64,000 bases of DNA, taken from positions 62,001 through 126,000 of the forward strand of contig NZ_AFWT01000013.1 of NCBI RefSeq assembly GCF_000224065.1, written 5' to 3'. The position numbers and the translations under genes were made by a program. The notes under the pieces are model-generated. The model was not told the origin of the DNA and searched no databases. It saw nothing but the letters and a program-made list of their open reading frames with translations. Shown piece by piece: positions 1 through 9,164 of this stretch (position 1 is the first letter of the stretch; each line of letters starts with the position of its first letter). The DNA comes from Thiorhodococcus drewsii AZ1 (GTDB taxonomy: Bacteria; Pseudomonadota; Gammaproteobacteria; Chromatiales; Chromatiaceae).

Positions 1-66
1 CAAGGGTGAGCACAACAAGGGCATTCCAATGTCCAGCCAAGCTGGCTCGCCATAGAGGAGACGACC

Positions 67-183
67 ATGTCATCATCGGTTTTCAACCGCACGAGAACGA
101 TCGCTCCTAGAGGCGCCTCGATCAGGCCTCGTCCGTGCGCCACTAGATCAGAATCAAAAAAGCGGCGGGGGAATGGGGCATGA
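67..183 (+). CDS. Possible 38-codon leader ORF before the DUF389 gene
   Basis: An ATG is preceded by GAGGAG at a good distance (about 56-60). The frame runs 38 codons and ends in a TGA that overlaps the next ATG (ATGA, 180-183), an arrangement typical of translational coupling. The peptide is short, basic and Ser/Arg-rich, and matches no family I know. The downstream gene also has its own purine-rich stretch just before its ATG, so this ORF may be chance. Evidence is the ribosome binding site and the overlap only. Confidence 0.25.
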   Translation: MSSSVFNRTRTIAPRGASIRPRPCATRSESKKRRGNGA

Positions 184-1277
184 AATATGTCGAGGTGATC
201 GCAAACGCCGGCAGCGCGGACACAATCGCGGAGGCGGCGGCCAAGGTCAAGGCGCTGGACTTCAGGCTCGGGCTGGTCGGCACGGACGGCATGCAAACCA
301 TGCGCATGCTGGTCAGCGACGACAAGGTCCAACGCGTCCTGGATCTGGTGCAGAGCGTCCTCGGTGCCCAGCCCTCCGCCCGCATCCTGGTCCTCGCGGT
401 CGAGACCGTCGTGCCTCCACCCAACGAGGAACACCGCAAACAGGAGGATTCGGCCACGGCAGCGCGCGAGGCGCTGTATGAGGGCATGGAGAAGAGTGCC
501 CGCCTCGGGCCGAATTACCTGATTCTGGTCACCCTCTCGACCATCGTCGCGGCCATCGGTCTGATCGAGAACAACGTCGCCGTGCTCATCGGCGCCATGG
601 TGATCGCCCCCTTGCTGGGTCCGAATCTCGCGCTCAGTCTGGGAACGGCACTGGGCGACATCGGGCTCATGAAGAAGGCGGTGTGGACACTCTTGGTCGG
701 CATCCTCACCGCAGTCGCGCTGTCCGCGATCCTCGCCTATTTCTGGCCGAACGCACTGACGAGTCAGGAGGTTCTGGCGAGGACGACCGCCGGATTGGAC
801 TCGGTCGCACTGGCGCTCGCCTCGGGCGCGGCGGCGGCACTCTCGCTGACCACGGGTTTGTCGAGCGTGCTGGTCGGGGTCATGGTCGCCGTGGCCCTAC
901 TCCCGCCCGCAGCGACACTGGGACTCATGCTCGGTGACGGCCGTTTCGATTTGGCCACCGGCGCCGGACTCCTGTTGGCGGTCAACATCGTCTGCGTGAA
1001 TCTGTCCAGCAAGCTCGTCTTCGTCGTCAAGGGCATCAGCCCGCGTAAATGGATGGAGAAGCAGAAGGCGAAACGCGCCATGGTGATCTACGCATTGGTC
1101 TGGATACTGACCTTGCTGGCGCTCATCCTCATCATCATGGAGCGCGACAGACTCATGCCCACGAATATCGAGAAGCAACTGCAGGACAGACTCGGTATCT
1201 CGATGATCGTGCACCCGATGACGCTGTCATCGGCCGAGTTCGCCCTCAGCCCAGGTGCTCCAGCAACCAGGCGTTGA
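180..1277 (+). CDS. DUF389 family (TIGR00341-type) membrane protein
   Basis: A 365-residue protein. Residues 1-85 form a soluble alpha/beta domain that begins MKYVEVIANAG. From about residue 110 there are at least six hydrophobic segments, including one with VLIGAMVIAPLLGP and another with VLVGVMVAVALLPPAA. These Gly/Pro-rich membrane motifs are characteristic of DUF389 proteins, a family of unknown function. The start has a purine-rich stretch (GGGGGAATGGGG) directly upstream. The 3' end overlaps the convergent thioredoxin gene by about 32 bases. The family call is firm; no function is assigned. Confidence 0.85.
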   Translation: MKYVEVIANAGSADTIAEAAAKVKALDFRLGLVGTDGMQTMRMLVSDDKVQRVLDLVQSVLGAQPSARILVLAVETVVPPPNEEHRKQEDSATAAREALYEGMEKSARLGPNYLILVTLSTIVAAIGLIENNVAVLIGAMVIAPLLGPNLALSLGTALGDIGLMKKAVWTLLVGILTAVALSAILAYFWPNALTSQEVLARTTAGLDSVALALASGAAAALSLTTGLSSVLVGVMVAVALLPPAATLGLMLGDGRFDLATGAGLLLAVNIVCVNLSSKLVFVVKGISPRKWMEKQKAKRAMVIYALVWILTLLALILIIMERDRLMPTNIEKQLQDRLGISMIVHPMTLSSAEFALSPGAPATRR

Positions 1278-1605
1278 TCTGATGGCGCGAGCGAGCGCCG
1301 CTGAAGCGCCCCTGTTCCTCGCCCAGATGAAAGAGAATGACGGTCGGGAAGCCGCGCACCCGGTAATGTCCAGCCAGACGCATGTTCTCACCCTCGTCGA
1401 CCTCCAGCTTGGCCAGCCGGATTTCACCCTCACGCTCCTCGATCACGCGTTCGAGATGCGGCGACAAGGCATGACAGGGGCCGCACCAATCCGCCCAGAA
1501 ATCGACCAGAATCGGCGTTTGCCGCGAGGCATCCACCACCTGCTCCTGGAACTGCTCGTAATGGGTCTCGAAAACGAAGGTGTTGGGGTACGACGGCATC
1601 CGCAT
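1246..1605 (-). CDS. Thioredoxin-like protein with WCGPC active site
   Basis: A 119-residue single-domain thioredoxin. The redox motif WCGPC sits near residue 40, after the usual ILVDFWA strand, and the conserved cis-proline loop GFPTVILF is near residue 85. Like thioredoxin it should reduce protein disulfides in the cytoplasm; no signal peptide is visible. I chose the ATG at 1605 because AGGA lies about 8 bases upstream. A longer frame back to 1659 adds residues that do not resemble the family, and an ATG at 1599 is also possible. It stands alone, convergent with the DUF389 gene and divergent from hemB. It could be a specialised thioredoxin (TrxC- or YbbN-like) rather than housekeeping TrxA. 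Confidence 0.85.
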   Translation of the reverse strand: MRMPSYPNTFVFETHYEQFQEQVVDASRQTPILVDFWADWCGPCHALSPHLERVIEEREGEIRLAKLEVDEGENMRLAGHYRVRGFPTVILFHLGEEQGRFSGARSRHQINAWLLEHLG

Positions 1606-1748
1606 GACAGCTATCCTGTGAGGGTCGAGATCCCGAGTGTAGTCTGAAAGACCAGGCATACTGGAGCCCTGGAAGCGCCAGCGCTATGATGAACGCGTTA
1701 TAGCGCCGGGATGGTCCCGACGCGTCGGACCCGCCCCAGAGGCAGTAA

Positions 1749-2768
<1,020 letters not shown>

Positions 2769-2777
2769 CGCCATCCG

Positions 2778-2833
2778 AGGATGGGCGTTAACGCCCATCC
2801 TTCCAATCGAGAGGCCCGGATCCGGGCCTCTCG
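2778..2833. repeat. Two adjacent perfect palindromes between hemB and aroE
   Basis: Positions 2778-2801 form a perfect 24-base palindrome with centre GTTAAC. Positions 2808-2833 form a second perfect 26-base palindrome with centre GGATCC. They are 6 bases apart and together fill the gap between hemB and aroE. Each could fold as a 10- to 11-bp hairpin. There is no clean T tract; a C-rich run follows the second. They may act as a terminator or mRNA-stabilising pair, or as protein-binding sites. Confidence 0.6.
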
Positions 2834-2864
2834 CCCCCCGCAGAATCAAAAACGAGGCATCTCG

Positions 2865-3686
2865 ATGCCCGATCGTTACGCCGTCATCGGCAATCCCATC
2901 GCTCACAGCAAATCGCCCGCCATTCATGCCGCCTTTGCGGAGCAGACTGGGCAGGACATCCACTACGGCCGGCTGCTGGGCGCACTCGACGACTTCGCGA
3001 CCGACGTCCGACGCTTCTTCGACGAAGGCGGACGCGGTCTCAATGTCACGGTGCCGTTCAAGGAACAGGCCTGGGATCTGGCCGACGAGCGCAGCCCGCG
3101 CGCGGAACTCGCCGGAGCCGTCAACACCCTGATCCGCATCGGCGATTCGGGTATTCGCGGCGACAACACCGACGGAGTCGGACTCATCCGCGATCTGAGC
3201 ATCAATCATGGCTTTGATTTCAAGGACACATCCGTGCTGCTGCTCGGTGCTGGCGGCGCATCGCGCGGCGTGCTGCTGCCGCTGCTCGAAAGCGGTCTCG
3301 GCCGACTGCTGATCGCCAATCGCACGGCCGCCAAAGCCCACCAACTGGCCGAACTCGGCGCCAAACTCGGTCCTGTCGAGGGGTGTGGCCTCGACCAGCT
3401 TGCGGGCGAACGTTTCGACCTCATCATCAATGCGACATCCGCCGGTCTGAGCAACGCGGTCCCACCCATCCCGGACGACTGTCTTGCATCCGGCGGCTGG
3501 ACCTACGACATGCTCTATGGAGACACGCCAACGGCCTTCTGCCGCTGGGGCGCGGAGCACGGGGCCAAACGCACCCCGGATGGACTCGGCATGCTGGTCG
3601 AGCAGGCCGCCGAATCCTTTTTCCTCTGGCGTGGTATCCGCCCGGAAACGACGAACGTCATTAAAGGGTTACGCCAAACGCGTTAG
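2865..3686 (+). CDS. aroE: Shikimate dehydrogenase
   Basis: AroE reduces 3-dehydroshikimate to shikimate with NADPH in the aromatic amino acid pathway. The 273-residue protein starts MPDRYAVIGNPIAHSKSP, which carries the shikimate-binding serines. NVTVPFK includes the catalytic lysine, NTDGVG carries the conserved aspartate, and LLGAGGASRG is the NADP Rossmann loop. The C-terminal DGLGMLVEQAAESF segment is typical. The ATG at 2865 has a CGAGG ribosome site about 8 bases upstream. An in-frame ATG at 2781 would put coding sequence through the palindromes and is unlikely. Confidence 0.96.
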   Translation: MPDRYAVIGNPIAHSKSPAIHAAFAEQTGQDIHYGRLLGALDDFATDVRRFFDEGGRGLNVTVPFKEQAWDLADERSPRAELAGAVNTLIRIGDSGIRGDNTDGVGLIRDLSINHGFDFKDTSVLLLGAGGASRGVLLPLLESGLGRLLIANRTAAKAHQLAELGAKLGPVEGCGLDQLAGERFDLIINATSAGLSNAVPPIPDDCLASGGWTYDMLYGDTPTAFCRWGAEHGAKRTPDGLGMLVEQAAESFFLWRGIRPETTNVIKGLRQTR

Positions 3687-3788
3687 CATTTCGCGCAGGG
3701 ACCAGGACGTCGCCGACAGCATTCCACCGACCAGACGACGAATTCGACATCGGTCACTGGAGGCCGCAAACACACAGGAGTCCATGCG

Positions 3789-4658
3789 ATGAGAACCGCC
3801 GTATTGGGAATGGGGCTATTGGGATCCGAAATCGCGCTGCGGCTCAAACGTCAGGGGCGGGAGGTCCTCTGCTGGAACCGTGGACAAAAAGGCGCCGAGG
3901 CGGCCCGTCGCCGTGGTCTGATGCTCGTCGATCGGCCGGAGTTGGCAATCACCGGAACCGATTTGACCCTCCTCTTGTTGAGCGATGCCGAAGCCATCCG
4001 CAGCACGCTCTTCGTCGGCACAGAGGCCGATCAACTCCACGGACGTCTGATCGTCCAGATGGGAACCATCTCGCCGCGCGAGAGCCGCGACATCGGCGCG
4101 CACCTTGCCAGTCTGGGTGCCGAATATATGGAGGCACCGGTGCTCGGCAGCCTGCCGGAGGCGCGCGAGGGTAACCTGATCCTCATGGCCGGCGGCGACC
4201 CGGACCTCTTCGAGCAGTGCGAGCCCGTCTTCAAGGACCTAAGCCGCGACCCGCAACGGATCGGCGATCTGGGGCAGGGCGCCGCCATGAAGCTGGCGAT
4301 GAATCAACTGATTGCCGGCCTGACCGTGACCTTCTCGCTCAGTCTCGCGCTCGTGCGCCAGGAGAATATCGATGTCGAGCAGTTCATGAGACTGCTGCGC
4401 ACGAGCGTGCTCTACGCCAAGACCTTCGACAAGAAGCTCGACAAATACCTGAACCACGACTACCGCTCCGCCAACTTCACACTCAAACATCTGCACAAGG
4501 ACGTCCGGCTCTTCGGCCAGGTCGCTAAAGAGAACAAACTCGACACCCGCCTGACCTCCGCCATCGAATCCGCCTGCATCCAAGCCGAGGAACTGGGATG
4601 CGAGGACCTGGACTACTCGGCCCTCTACGAGGCAATCTGCAATCCGAGCGCGGATTGA
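3789..4658 (+). CDS. NAD(P)-dependent beta-hydroxyacid dehydrogenase family protein
   Basis: A 289-residue member of the 3-hydroxyisobutyrate/6-phosphogluconate dehydrogenase family. The N-terminal Rossmann loop reads GMGLLGSEIALRLKRQG. The substrate-binding segment is EAPVLGSLPEAREG, and the catalytic lysine region is GAAMKLAMNQLIAG with K near residue 168. Relatives reduce glyoxylate or succinic semialdehyde, or oxidise 3-hydroxyisobutyrate; the sequence does not decide the substrate. An AGGAG ribosome site precedes the ATG. It follows aroE after about 100 bases and may be a separate unit. Confidence 0.8.
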   Translation: MRTAVLGMGLLGSEIALRLKRQGREVLCWNRGQKGAEAARRRGLMLVDRPELAITGTDLTLLLLSDAEAIRSTLFVGTEADQLHGRLIVQMGTISPRESRDIGAHLASLGAEYMEAPVLGSLPEAREGNLILMAGGDPDLFEQCEPVFKDLSRDPQRIGDLGQGAAMKLAMNQLIAGLTVTFSLSLALVRQENIDVEQFMRLLRTSVLYAKTFDKKLDKYLNHDYRSANFTLKHLHKDVRLFGQVAKENKLDTRLTSAIESACIQAEELGCEDLDYSALYEAICNPSAD

Positions 4659-4796
4659 CAGGTCAAGCCGACGACATATCCGCCTCCAATCTCCCTCTTG
4701 ATCGGCCCGCACCCGCAGGCCCCTGCTCTCAATGCCCCTGACGCACCGTCGCTCCTAATACCCCCGTGGGAGCGACCCATCAACCACGCTAACTTA

Positions 4797-4836
4797 TTGA
4801 GTAGTATTTGCATTTGCGTATGGCGCATTATATAAT
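4797..4836 (+). promoter_or_regulatory. Promoter of the feo operon with Fur-like sequence
   Basis: A consensus -10 TATAAT lies at 4831-4836, with TTGCAT at 4808-4813 as -35 and a 17-base spacer. The -35 region sits in an AT-rich stretch whose reverse complement contains GCAAATGCAAATA, resembling the GATAAT-type repeats of Fur boxes. Iron-dependent repression of feo by Fur is the usual arrangement. The promoter is well supported by sequence; the Fur site is a resemblance only. Confidence 0.6.
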
Positions 4837-4880
4837 AAGAATCCTTCTTGTTTACATTAGGTCCACGATGCGCCGCCCCC

Positions 4881-5216
4881 ATGAGTCAATCCATCGCTCT
4901 CCACATCAATGACCTCGACACGGATGTATCGAGAGACACCCTAACCACTCCGAGTAGCCCTGCCCGAACCGATGTCGACAAACCGTTCCCGCTGATGATG
5001 GCGAGCGACGGGGAACAAGTGCGGATTCAGTCGCTGTTGGGCGGCAAGGGCTTGGTCATGCGCCTGACCGAATTGGGTCTGAATCAGGGAACCGAACTGC
5101 GGATCATCCAGCGCCAGGGCGGCGGGCTGGTCGTTGCGCGAGGCGAAATCCGCATCGCGCTCGGCGGAGGAATGGCGACGAAAATCCTTGTGACAGCGAT
5201 CGGTGGACAACGATGA
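4881..5216 (+). CDS. feoA: FeoA domain protein (first of two)
   Basis: A 111-residue protein. The first 40 residues are a variable extension; the remainder is a FeoA SH3-like fold with VRIQSLLGGKGLVMRLTELG and a GGMATKILV end. FeoA is a small cytoplasmic partner of the ferrous iron transporter FeoB. I start at the ATG at 4881; a TTG at 4848 is in frame but lies too close to the promoter. Its stop overlaps the next feoA by 4 bases (ATGA). The N-terminal extension is longer than in E. coli FeoA (75 residues). Confidence 0.85.
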   Translation: MSQSIALHINDLDTDVSRDTLTTPSSPARTDVDKPFPLMMASDGEQVRIQSLLGGKGLVMRLTELGLNQGTELRIIQRQGGGLVVARGEIRIALGGGMATKILVTAIGGQR

Positions 5217-5440
5217 CACTTCAAGAATTCACGGTTGGCGACACTGGTCGCGTTCTCGGCTTTCAGGCCGGCGGGGGCGCCTATCGACGCAAGCTCCTCT
5301 CCATGGGCATCACCCCGGGCGTAACGCTGGAGGTGATGCGGGTCGCGCCGCTGGGCGATCCGCTCGAGATCCGGGTGCGAGGAACCTCGGTCAGCCTACG
5401 GCGCACTGAGGCCGCCGTCCTGCAAATGGAGCGAATCTGA
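5213..5440 (+). CDS. feoA: FeoA domain protein (second of two)
   Basis: A 75-residue canonical FeoA: VGDTGRVLGFQAGG, then YRRKLLSMGITPG and the DPLEIRVRGTSVSLRR strand pair. Its length equals that of E. coli FeoA. It starts inside the stop of the first feoA and ends 2 bases before feoB, so the genes should be co-translated. Two FeoA proteins in one operon suggest a heteromeric or regulatory role, but this is inference. Confidence 0.92.
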   Translation: MTLQEFTVGDTGRVLGFQAGGGAYRRKLLSMGITPGVTLEVMRVAPLGDPLEIRVRGTSVSLRRTEAAVLQMERI

Positions 5441-5442
5441 CG

Positions 5443-7809
5443 ATGAAGAGCAGCTATACGATCGGCGTCGTCGGCAACCCCAACTGCGGTAAGACGACCC
5501 TTTTCAATGCCCTGACCGGCTCCAAACAGCGCGTTGGCAACTGGCCGGGCGTGACGGTGGAGCGCAAGATCGGCCGCTATCGGTTCGGCGATGCCGACTT
5601 CGAACTGGTCGACCTGCCCGGAACCTACTCGCTGGACGTATCCGACCACGCGGTCTCGCTCGATGAGCGGATCGCTCGGGACTTCGTCCATGCCCGCGAG
5701 GCGGATCTGATCCTGAACATCCTGGATGCGGCGAATCTGGAGCGTAACCTCTATCTCACGACCCAGTTGATCGAGATGGGTCGACCCATCGTCGTCGCGC
5801 TCAACATGATGGACGTCGCCGAAGAGCGCGGTCAGACACTTGATGTCGAACGGCTCTCGAGCCGACTCGGCTGTCCCGTCGTTCCGGTGGTCGCGGCCAA
5901 CGGCAAGGGGATCAAAGAGCTGCGCCAAACCCTATTGGACGCAGCGCAGGCGGTGACGAACGGCCAGTGGACGCTCCCCGCACCCGTGACCTACGGCCAG
6001 AAGCTGGAGGATGCGATCGCCGCGCTCGAATCCAGAGTCAAGCCGATCGCCGAGGCGCAGGGCGATCCGACGCGTTGGCTCGTCTCGCGCCTGATCGAAG
6101 GCGACGACCTCGCGATCCAGTTGGTCGGGGACAGGATCGAACGCGAGGAAATCTGCGCACTGCTCGGCGACGAAGCGGAGGATGCGGACATCCTCTTCGC
6201 AGACGGGCGCTACGGCTACGCCCATGAAGTGACTCAGTCCTGCGTAACCCAGACGGGGCAGGTCTCCAGAACGCTGTCGGATCGGCTGGACCGGGTGATG
6301 CTCAACCGCATGGTTGGCATCCCCATCTTCCTGTTCGTCATGTATCTGATGTTCATGTTCACCATCAACATTGGTGGTGCCTTCATCGACTTCTTCGACA
6401 TCGCGGCCGGAACCATTTTCGTGGACGGCACCGCCGCCTTCCTGACCGCAGCCCGAGCGCCCGAATGGTTCGTCATCGGCGTCGCCAACGGGATTGGCGG
6501 CGGCATCCAGGTGGTCGCGACCTTCATTCCCATCATCGCCTTCCTCTATCTCTTCATGTCGGTCCTGGAGGATTCGGGCTACATGGCGCGAGCAGCCTTC
6601 GTCGTCGATCGCTTCATGCGCACCATCGGTCTGCCGGGCAAGTCCTTCGTACCGCTCCTGGTCGGGTTCGGCTGCAACGTGCCGGCCATCATGGCCGCGC
6701 GCACGCTGGAGAATCAGCGCGATCGCATCCTGACGGTCTTGATGGCACCCTTCATGTCCTGCGGCGCGCGACTGCCCGTCTACGCGCTCTTCGCCGCCGC
6801 ATTCTTCGCGACCGGCGGTCAGAACATTGTCTTCGGGCTCTATCTGATCGGCATCGCGGCGGCCGTGCTGACCGGATTCATCCTCAAGCGCACCCTGCTC
6901 GAAGGACAGGCCGCGCCCTTCGTGATGGAGCTTCCGCCCTACCATCTGCCGACCATCAAGGGCGTCGTTCTGCGCACCTGGGATCGCACCAAGGGCTTCG
7001 TGGTCCGCGCAGGCCGAGTCATCGTACCCATGGTTCTGGTGATCAACGTGCTCAACAGTCTGGGAACCGACGGAACCTTCGGCAACGAGGACAGCGACCA
7101 CTCCATGCTCGCGGAAATCGGACGCACGATCGCACCCGCCTTCGGACCCATGGGGCTGAACGAGGAGAACTGGCCAGCGACGGTCGGTATCTTCACCGGC
7201 ATCCTGGCCAAGGAGGCGGTGGTGGGCACGCTCGACGCGACCTACTCGGCCCTGGGCGCTCAAGAGGAGACCCCGGAGGCAGAAGCGGGGGCAGTGGCCG
7301 AAGATACGCAGGAAGTCGCCTATGACATGTCCGCTGGCCTTTCGGAGGCTGTTTCGACCATTCCGGCGAACCTGAGCGACGCACTGGGCGGCTGGTCGGA
7401 TCCGCTCGGACTCAACATCGGCGATGTCGATAATCAGGAACTCGCTGCCGAGGAGCAAGCGGTGACCACCACCACCTTCGGCGCCATGGCGGCTCGATTC
7501 GACGGAGCGGCCGGGGCCTTCGCCTATCTGCTCTTCATTCTGCTGTACGCGCCCTGCGTGGCGGCCATCGCGGCCATCTATCGCGAAACCTCGCCGGGTT
7601 GGACGCTGTTCGCGGCGGCCTGGACCACCGGACTCGGCTACGTCAGCGCGACCATCTTCTACCAGGCTGCGATCTTCTCGCGCGATCCGGCGAGTTCAGC
7701 AACCTGGATCGGTATCATGCTGGCGGTCTTCATCGGAAGCGTAGCGACGATGCGCTGGTGGTCGCGACGCGACCTCCAGAGCCGTGGCCTGGCGCATGAG
7801 ACTGGTTGA
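5443..7809 (+). CDS. feoB: Ferrous iron transport protein B
   Basis: A 788-residue inner membrane Fe(II) transporter. The N-terminal G domain shows GNPNCGKTTLFNALTG (G1), VGNWPGVTVE (G2), DLPGTYSL (G3) and LNMMDVAE (G4). A helical GDI-like region follows to about residue 280, then roughly ten membrane segments with two Gate regions (GFGCNVPAIMAAR and the C-terminal LLYAPCVAAIAA). Between residues about 605 and 680 lies an acidic, low-complexity insert between membrane segments. Family length is 700-800. It is the centre of the feoA-feoA-feoB-feoC operon. Confidence 0.97.
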   Translation: MKSSYTIGVVGNPNCGKTTLFNALTGSKQRVGNWPGVTVERKIGRYRFGDADFELVDLPGTYSLDVSDHAVSLDERIARDFVHAREADLILNILDAANLERNLYLTTQLIEMGRPIVVALNMMDVAEERGQTLDVERLSSRLGCPVVPVVAANGKGIKELRQTLLDAAQAVTNGQWTLPAPVTYGQKLEDAIAALESRVKPIAEAQGDPTRWLVSRLIEGDDLAIQLVGDRIEREEICALLGDEAEDADILFADGRYGYAHEVTQSCVTQTGQVSRTLSDRLDRVMLNRMVGIPIFLFVMYLMFMFTINIGGAFIDFFDIAAGTIFVDGTAAFLTAARAPEWFVIGVANGIGGGIQVVATFIPIIAFLYLFMSVLEDSGYMARAAFVVDRFMRTIGLPGKSFVPLLVGFGCNVPAIMAARTLENQRDRILTVLMAPFMSCGARLPVYALFAAAFFATGGQNIVFGLYLIGIAAAVLTGFILKRTLLEGQAAPFVMELPPYHLPTIKGVVLRTWDRTKGFVVRAGRVIVPMVLVINVLNSLGTDGTFGNEDSDHSMLAEIGRTIAPAFGPMGLNEENWPATVGIFTGILAKEAVVGTLDATYSALGAQEETPEAEAGAVAEDTQEVAYDMSAGLSEAVSTIPANLSDALGGWSDPLGLNIGDVDNQELAAEEQAVTTTTFGAMAARFDGAAGAFAYLLFILLYAPCVAAIAAIYRETSPGWTLFAAAWTTGLGYVSATIFYQAAIFSRDPASSATWIGIMLAVFIGSVATMRWWSRRDLQSRGLAHETG

Positions 7810-7818
7810 GGTGCATTC

Positions 7819-8037
7819 ATGATCGTTTCAGAACTCTCTCGCTATCTGCAAGACAACGGGCGGGCCGCACTGCGCGACCTATCGCATCGGTTCGACTCGG
7901 AGCCCGAGGCCCTGCGCGGAATGCTCCAGACACTGGAGCGTAAGGGGCGCATCCGTAAGCTTCCCTCCAACACGCCCTGTAGCGGCTGTTGCAGTTGCGA
8001 CCCGGCCTCGATCGAAATCTACGAGTGGGTCGGTTGA
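7819..8037 (+). CDS. feoC: FeoC-like winged-helix regulator with cysteine cluster
   Basis: A 72-residue protein. A winged-helix fold with LQTLERKGRIRKL occupies residues 1-53; a cysteine motif CSGCCSC at about 55-61 follows. FeoC proteins bind an oxygen-sensitive iron-sulfur cluster through such cysteines and modulate FeoB stability or feo expression. It starts 9 bases after feoB. The family fit is good from size, position and cysteine pattern. Confidence 0.85.
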   Translation: MIVSELSRYLQDNGRAALRDLSHRFDSEPEALRGMLQTLERKGRIRKLPSNTPCSGCCSCDPASIEIYEWVG

Positions 8038-8055
8038 CGCCCTCGACCAGCAAGC

Positions 8056-8078
8056 GGGTGTCGCCTTATGCGACACCC
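8056..8078 (+). terminator. Hairpin after feoC
   Basis: A perfect 9-bp stem GGGTGTCGC/GCGACACCC with a 5-base loop CTTAT lies 18 bases after the feoC stop. No T tract follows, so it may terminate weakly or protect the mRNA end. The rest of the 209-base gap before the ABC gene holds no gene that I can support. Confidence 0.5.
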
Positions 8079-8246
8079 AGGTCGAAATCGAAGCAGCCCT
8101 AATCATCGATCGAAATCCGATCGTCCCACGCGTATCGACTCGACTCGGCCAAGGACGGCCATTCACTCCAGTTCATCCAGCGCTATCTGGCACTCCCTTC
8201 CATCGGGTTTGGCAAGCGAGCTCGGACCGGTTATCTTCCCGTGCCC

Positions 8247-9164
8247 ATGGACACCCTCGTTCGCGTCACCGATCTTTCCAGACGATTCGGAAGCCAGCAG
8301 GCACTTTCCGACGTGAACTTCTGCCTGGACACCGGAGAGGTGCTGGGCTTGCTCGGGCCGAACGGCGCCGGCAAGACCACCTGCCTGCGGATGCTGTCAG
8401 GGATGCTCGCGCCCACCCACGGCCGCATCGAGATCAAGGGCATCGACCTCTCCCGGCATCCACTGAAGGCGAAACGACTGCTGGGCTATCTGCCCGAGCG
8501 CCCTCCGCTCCATTCCGAACTACGCGTCGACGAATATCTGCACTTCTGCGCCCGGCTCCATCGCCTGCCGCGACGGCACATCCCGGAAGCGGTTGCCGAG
8601 GCGAAGCGTCGCTGTGGCCTGGACGACTGCGGGCATCGACTGATCGCCAAACTGTCCAAGGGATTTCGACAGCGACTCGGGATCGCCCAGGCCATCCTCC
8701 ATCGCCCAAAGCTGCTGATCCTGGACGAACCGACCGAAGGACTGGATCCCTTTCAGATGCGTGAGTTGCGCACCCTCATCCGCAACCTGGCCCAGGAATG
8801 CGGGGTGATCCTCTCCAGTCACCTGCTCGCCGAGGTGCAGGCCGTTTGCGACCGGGCGATCATCATGCACCAGGGCCGCATCCAGTTCGACGCCAGCCTC
8901 TACTCGCCGCCCGGAAGCAACCAGTGGCGCGTTCGGCTCACGCCCACTTCGGACGCGAGTACGTTGCTGATCCTGCCGCACGTTTTGAGCGCCGAGGCGA
9001 TCGGAGGCGACCGCTACCGAATCGCACTCGACGCGCTGGGCAACCCGTCCGACCTGTCGCGCTCCATCGTCATGGCCGGGCTCGGGCTGCTTGAATTCGT
9101 GCCCGAACACAGCGATCTGGAGCGGGTCTTCTTCGACCTGATCGGCGTGGAGGAGCGGACATGA
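8247..9164 (+). CDS. ABC transporter ATP-binding protein (GldA/NosF-like)
   Basis: A 305-residue ATPase. Walker A is GPNGAGKTT near residue 37, the signature is LSKGFRQRLGIAQAI, and Walker B is LLILDEPTEGLDP, followed by the switch SSHLLAEV. The C-terminal 90 residues are an extra domain of the kind seen in ABC-2 exporters. It overlaps the permease gene by 4 bases. The four-gene arrangement ATPase/permease/GldG/DUF4340 occurs in many bacteria without known substrate; in Bacteroidetes GldA-GldF-GldG serve gliding. A GTG at 8241 is an alternative start. Confidence 0.88.
   Translation: MDTLVRVTDLSRRFGSQQALSDVNFCLDTGEVLGLLGPNGAGKTTCLRMLSGMLAPTHGRIEIKGIDLSRHPLKAKRLLGYLPERPPLHSELRVDEYLHFCARLHRLPRRHIPEAVAEAKRRCGLDDCGHRLIAKLSKGFRQRLGIAQAILHRPKLLILDEPTEGLDPFQMRELRTLIRNLAQECGVILSSHLLAEVQAVCDRAIIMHQGRIQFDASLYSPPGSNQWRVRLTPTSDASTLLILPHVLSAEAIGGDRYRIALDALGNPSDLSRSIVMAGLGLLEFVPEHSDLERVFFDLIGVEERT

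Noticed and set aside
5932-7458. 508-codon minus-strand frame
   Set aside because: Antisense shadow of feoB, caused by high GC at third codon positions.
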